Source: Hyphodiscus hymeniophilus (taxonomy: Eukaryota > Ascomycota > Leotiomycetes > Helotiales > Hyphodiscaceae). Taken from it: 64,000 bases of DNA. The stretch spans positions 434,001-498,000 of the forward strand of contig VNKQ01000010.1 of the NCBI GenBank assembly GCA_016508695.1, given 5' to 3'. Below the pieces are notes generated by a model that was not told the origin of the DNA, did no database searches, and was given only the letters and a program-made list of their open reading frames with translations. This document shows, piece after piece, positions 61,101 to 64,000 of this stretch. Position 1 is the first letter of the stretch. Each line of letters begins with the position of its first letter. Position numbers and translations under genes: made by a program.

Positions 61101-63097
61101 CCTAATACTATCTATTAATATTACTAGGTTTAATTCTTATAATATTAATATAAATCTTCTTTCTTACTTTAGTTTTATATATATAAGGTCTCTTATAGGT
61201 TTAACGTAAAGGTTTTGCTAATTTGTAAGCCTTATAAACCTTAGTAATTACAAGATCCGAATTCTCTATAAATTCTATACTTATAGTAATCTTTAAGGTA
61301 TTGCGTACGTTAGTAAGTCCTAAGTATATAAAACGTTAGTAATACAATTTGATATTTAACTTTATAGTTTCTAAGTTTATAAGAAACGCGTAGCTTTAAG
61401 GTTCCTCGATAATAAACAAATCGTCGAGTTAATAGAAAATAGTACTATATAGGCTAAGTAAATTATCGTTACGAATTACACCCCCCAAATTTAGTAATTT
61501 CTTGCTAGAGAAGAGATTAGTACTTTTACTAGGCATATAAAGAATATCTTTAAGTATAAGAGTACTAATTATACTATCGGGAAAGAGATAACGTAATATA
61601 ACTATTCCGCGTCTTATAAGACGTACTATACCCCCTATTATACAAATTATAAAAAAGGGACTAACTATTATAAAATCGTCTTCGAATCGAGTTTAATTAA
61701 AAGTAATATAAACTAATATATTAGAGTCTATAAGGAAATCGTTTGCGTATATAATACTACTTATTCTTAGTATAAGGAAGGCTTCTTCGTCGAGATTAAG
61801 TTAATCGATATTATAGAAATCGGCTTCCTTAATACAAGCTATAAGGGAGAAGTTAGAGTTCTTATCTATAGGTTCTTTCTTCTTAAATTCCGCTATTTTG
61901 ACTTCCTTCTTTACGTATTTATTATTATTAGTTCGTATATGCCACTTCTTATTAGTCTTCTTTTCTTATTCCCTACGAGCCTTCTCGTTATAGTTATTAT
62001 AGTAATCCTAGTCGTAACTATTCGAGTTATAATACTTATACTTTAACTCTTTCTTATTACCCTTCTTAAATAGTTTCTTCTTATCCTTCGAGTAAGGTTT
62101 ACCGCCGTATATAATAGTCTTAGTTACTAATTTAACGCGAGATTTATTAATTAAATCTTTTATAATTGCCTCTAGCGTAAGAGGGGTTATTGACCTAAGT
62201 TCAGCGCGTTGTTATTAAGCCTATTTAGGGTACTCTTTTAATAAACCTATTACGTATATAATAAAATGCCAATCCTTAATATTAGTCTTCTTTAGAGACT
62301 TAAGTCGGCTTTTAGAGTTATTAAAAGTAGTGTAATACTTAGTAATATCTTTATGTTAGTTAAAATTAATTTAATAATAGTTTTTAATATAGCTCTAAAG
62401 TAATACTTCGCTAGTACTTTAATATTAGTGTTTAAGGGCTTCCTATATTGCGAGTCTAGTTATAAGACCTTTAATAACAAAAGAGTAATTTATAAGAATA
62501 TTATTTATAATTAAAAGCTTTATCTTTCCGTCTCTAGCCTTCTAATTTAAGTAAACCTTTAATTTGTCTTAGTTTATATTATTATTATTTTCGTTAACAA
62601 ACTCTAGTACTTTCGCCTTTTTTTATAGCTATTTATTAAGGCTATTACCTTTTGTAGCTACTTTTATAGCTTATTGCTAGTCGCTATAATTAATAGAGCC
62701 TTTTAGCTTTAATTAACTCGAAATCGTAAGGGAATCGCTACTTACTATTATAATAATCGATTTAAGAGGATTAGGAATTGTAGGATTCGAGGAATTCGAG
62801 TTTATAATACTCGAGTAAAAATTTGCAAGTATAATATATAATAGAGGTATAGGTATCTAATTGTATAGGCTACTTTAATTTCTTACAAGAGTAGCTTCTA
62901 GTATCTAAAATAACCCTAAATTATCTATCTTATCGTCGCTATTACTTATTTGCAATTAATAATAAAATTAATAGAATTACTATTATTCCCGTGACGCGTT
63001 TTATTAGAAATCGAGTATTATTAGAATTATAGTTACTCTTGTAACTCGCTCTAAGCAATTAATAAAATTAGTACTAAAAACCCTTAGCAATATATTA

Positions 63098-63111
63098 CCG
63101 GGCTTATAACC
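63098..63111 (-). other. Primer-binding site, half-tRNA initiator-Met type
   Basis: Directly against the 5' LTR, the minus strand reads GGTTATAAGCCCGG. Undoing one RIP-type change (TA from TG) gives the complement of the initiator methionine tRNA anticodon stem-loop, the internal 'half-tRNA' primer used by Drosophila copia and several other Copia elements. Match by memory of the tRNA, not by search. Confidence 0.65.
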
Positions 63112-63304
63112 TATTAGAAGTTACGATTTAAGTAGAAGTATTATATTAGGAATAGTACTAAGTAATTAAGTTAAATTAATTAAATAGTAATATAGTAGGA
63201 AGAACTAGAGTTAAGCTCAAGGTTCTTCGCCGGTCACGATTATGTGACGCGCTAAGCCCGATTAGGGAGGTCCATGCGGGTAGAAGGAATCCCATATTCC
63301 AATA
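63112..63304 (-). repeat. Right LTR (5' LTR of the Copia element)
   Basis: 193 bp, same ends as the left LTR (TATTAG...CCAATA). Here the inner third is RIP-mutated and the outer two-thirds keep CA/TG pairs such as GGTCACG and TCCATG. Confidence 0.93.
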
Positions 63305-63309
63305 CAAAT

Positions 63310-63784
63310 TCATGGCCGGTGGCTTATATGTTGCCAGAGGAGAGGAGAGGACAGGAGCAAGGGAGGAGAGGCAAGCACAACAGAGCTAGCTGTTCATCTC
63401 GGGTTTGACGAATGGGTGAGCAGTGAGCATGAGCGTCCACGGGTTGCTACAGCAATGTTTGCAAAGAGGTTCGAAAACAGCTAATAGTTGCCATGAGGTG
63501 GTATATACTTCCTAGCTCCAGTTTGGAATTCTGGAATTCGGGTACTCACGGGAAATATTCGTCTCGCGGATTGCAGGTGATTCATCTCGCGGATGTAGCT
63601 CGAAGCAAGCACCACTTGGATGGAGATGGATGCATAGCATCATCAATCATACCACAGGCAGACAGACAGACCCTTTGCATTGCGTTGCGCAATTGCACCC
63701 AGTTTTCTTCTCTTTATCACGTGAGACCGAGATCTTTCTCTTCCGCAGGCCTGGCAGAGATCAACAGAGATGGATCTGTGTTCG
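63310..63784. other. Intergenic, no gene recognised
   Basis: The sequence returns abruptly to normal base composition after the LTR. An open frame at 63493-63792 (99 codons) shows no family features. A GAGGAGAGG purine run lies near 63338-63375. Confidence 0.4.
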
Positions 63785-63812
63785 ATAGATAGGTAGATAG
63801 GTAGATAGGTAA
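63785..63812. repeat. Short GATAGGTA tandem repeat
   Basis: About three copies of GATAGGTA form a small microsatellite. Confidence 0.8.
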
Positions 63813-63899
63813 TACGCATTGGCATCAAGGCCGGAGCATTTGGCCCTGATGACACTCTGTCGCTTGTGACTGGGCAAAGTCGCATATCCCACCAGACTC

Positions 63900-64000
63900 C
63901 ACGTGTCTCTCTCTCTCCGTGTCTCTCTCTCTCTCTCTCCGTGTCTCTCTCTCTCTCTCTCCGTGTCTCTCTCTCTCTCTCTCCGTGTCTCTCTCTCTCT
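63900..64000. repeat. CT-rich minisatellite at window edge
   Basis: Units of CCGTGT followed by a (CT)n run start at 63917, 63939, 63961 and 63981, so periods are 22, 22 and 20. The array runs off the end of the window and its full length is unknown. Confidence 0.92.

Larger units (their letters stand above)
57939..63304 (-). mobile_element. Dead Ty1/Copia LTR retrotransposon, heavily RIP-mutated
   Basis: A complete 5,366-bp element on the minus strand: 193-bp LTRs at both ends, a 5-bp target duplication CAAAT (57934-57938 and 63305-63309), a primer-binding site against the right LTR and a purine run against the left. Read on the minus strand, Copia order is visible through the stops: a degraded zinc-knuckle-like patch near 62000; integrase core at about 61050-60640 (FRIDGNKEF for the catalytic Asp block, then FLWPEI); then reverse transcriptase at about 59600-59280 (SIYSLKQSPRLWYETL, and YINDFLIA at 59387-59410 where YVDD is expected). 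Integrase before RT defines Copia rather than Gypsy. The interior is extremely AT-rich, nearly free of CA and TG dinucleotides while keeping CG, and full of TAA/TAG. No functional protein remains. Confidence 0.93.

Noticed and set aside
58132..63111. A possible CRISPR-like or regularly spaced array in the AT-rich block
   Set aside because: There is no repeated unit; the monotony comes from RIP-driven TA enrichment of a Copia element.

Overview
This window is nuclear DNA of a filamentous ascomycete (Pezizomycotina, perhaps Leotiomycetes; the class is a guess). The reasons are: genes split by 45-65 nt GT-AG introns with CTNAY-type branch points; fungus-specific families (HET domain, NDT80/PhoG, Zn2Cys6, DUF2011, the STRIPAK protein HAM-2, homoaconitase of the alpha-aminoadipate lysine pathway); and a retrotransposon mutated almost entirely by C-to-T/G-to-A changes in the manner of repeat-induced point mutation (RIP). 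All spliced models below were built by hand from splice sites, reading phase and family conservation.

Layout. 0-9 kb: a seven-helix membrane protein, a bZIP regulator and an EXPERA/emopamil-binding-type membrane protein. 9.6-13.1 kb: two decayed genes whose visible stops are mostly TAG; the 3' half of the second is still open. 13.8-18.3 kb: a GH88 unsaturated uronyl hydrolase followed by a DUF2264 protein, a likely intracellular pair for acidic oligosaccharides. 18.7-26.6 kb: a very large coiled-coil protein with a GAS2-like motif, divergent from mitochondrial homoaconitase. 28.5-35.5 kb: a secreted, probably GPI-anchored protein, a HET-domain gene with a damaged 5' end, a TMEM205-like membrane protein and an F-box protein.

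37.4-41.4 kb: the 13-exon mitochondrial NAD(P) transhydrogenase gene. It contains a 4-nt microexon and two apparent single-base deletions at homopolymers. 42-46.8 kb is gene-poor. 46.8-56.9 kb: an NDT80/PhoG transcription factor, a DUF2011 protein, the STRIP1/Far11/HAM-2 homologue of STRIPAK, and a Zn2Cys6 transcription factor. 57.9-63.3 kb: a complete but dead Ty1/Copia LTR element on the minus strand with 193-bp LTRs and a CAAAT target duplication. The window ends in a CT-rich minisatellite.

Most genes are ordinary housekeeping or regulatory genes and are not arranged as one operon-like system. The only functionally coherent neighbours are GH88 and DUF2264. I found no clear undescribed multi-gene system. 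The most interesting signals are the transhydrogenase microexon and frameshifts, the mirrored RIP boundaries inside the two LTRs, the GH88-DUF2264 pair, and the rearranged 5' end of the HET gene.
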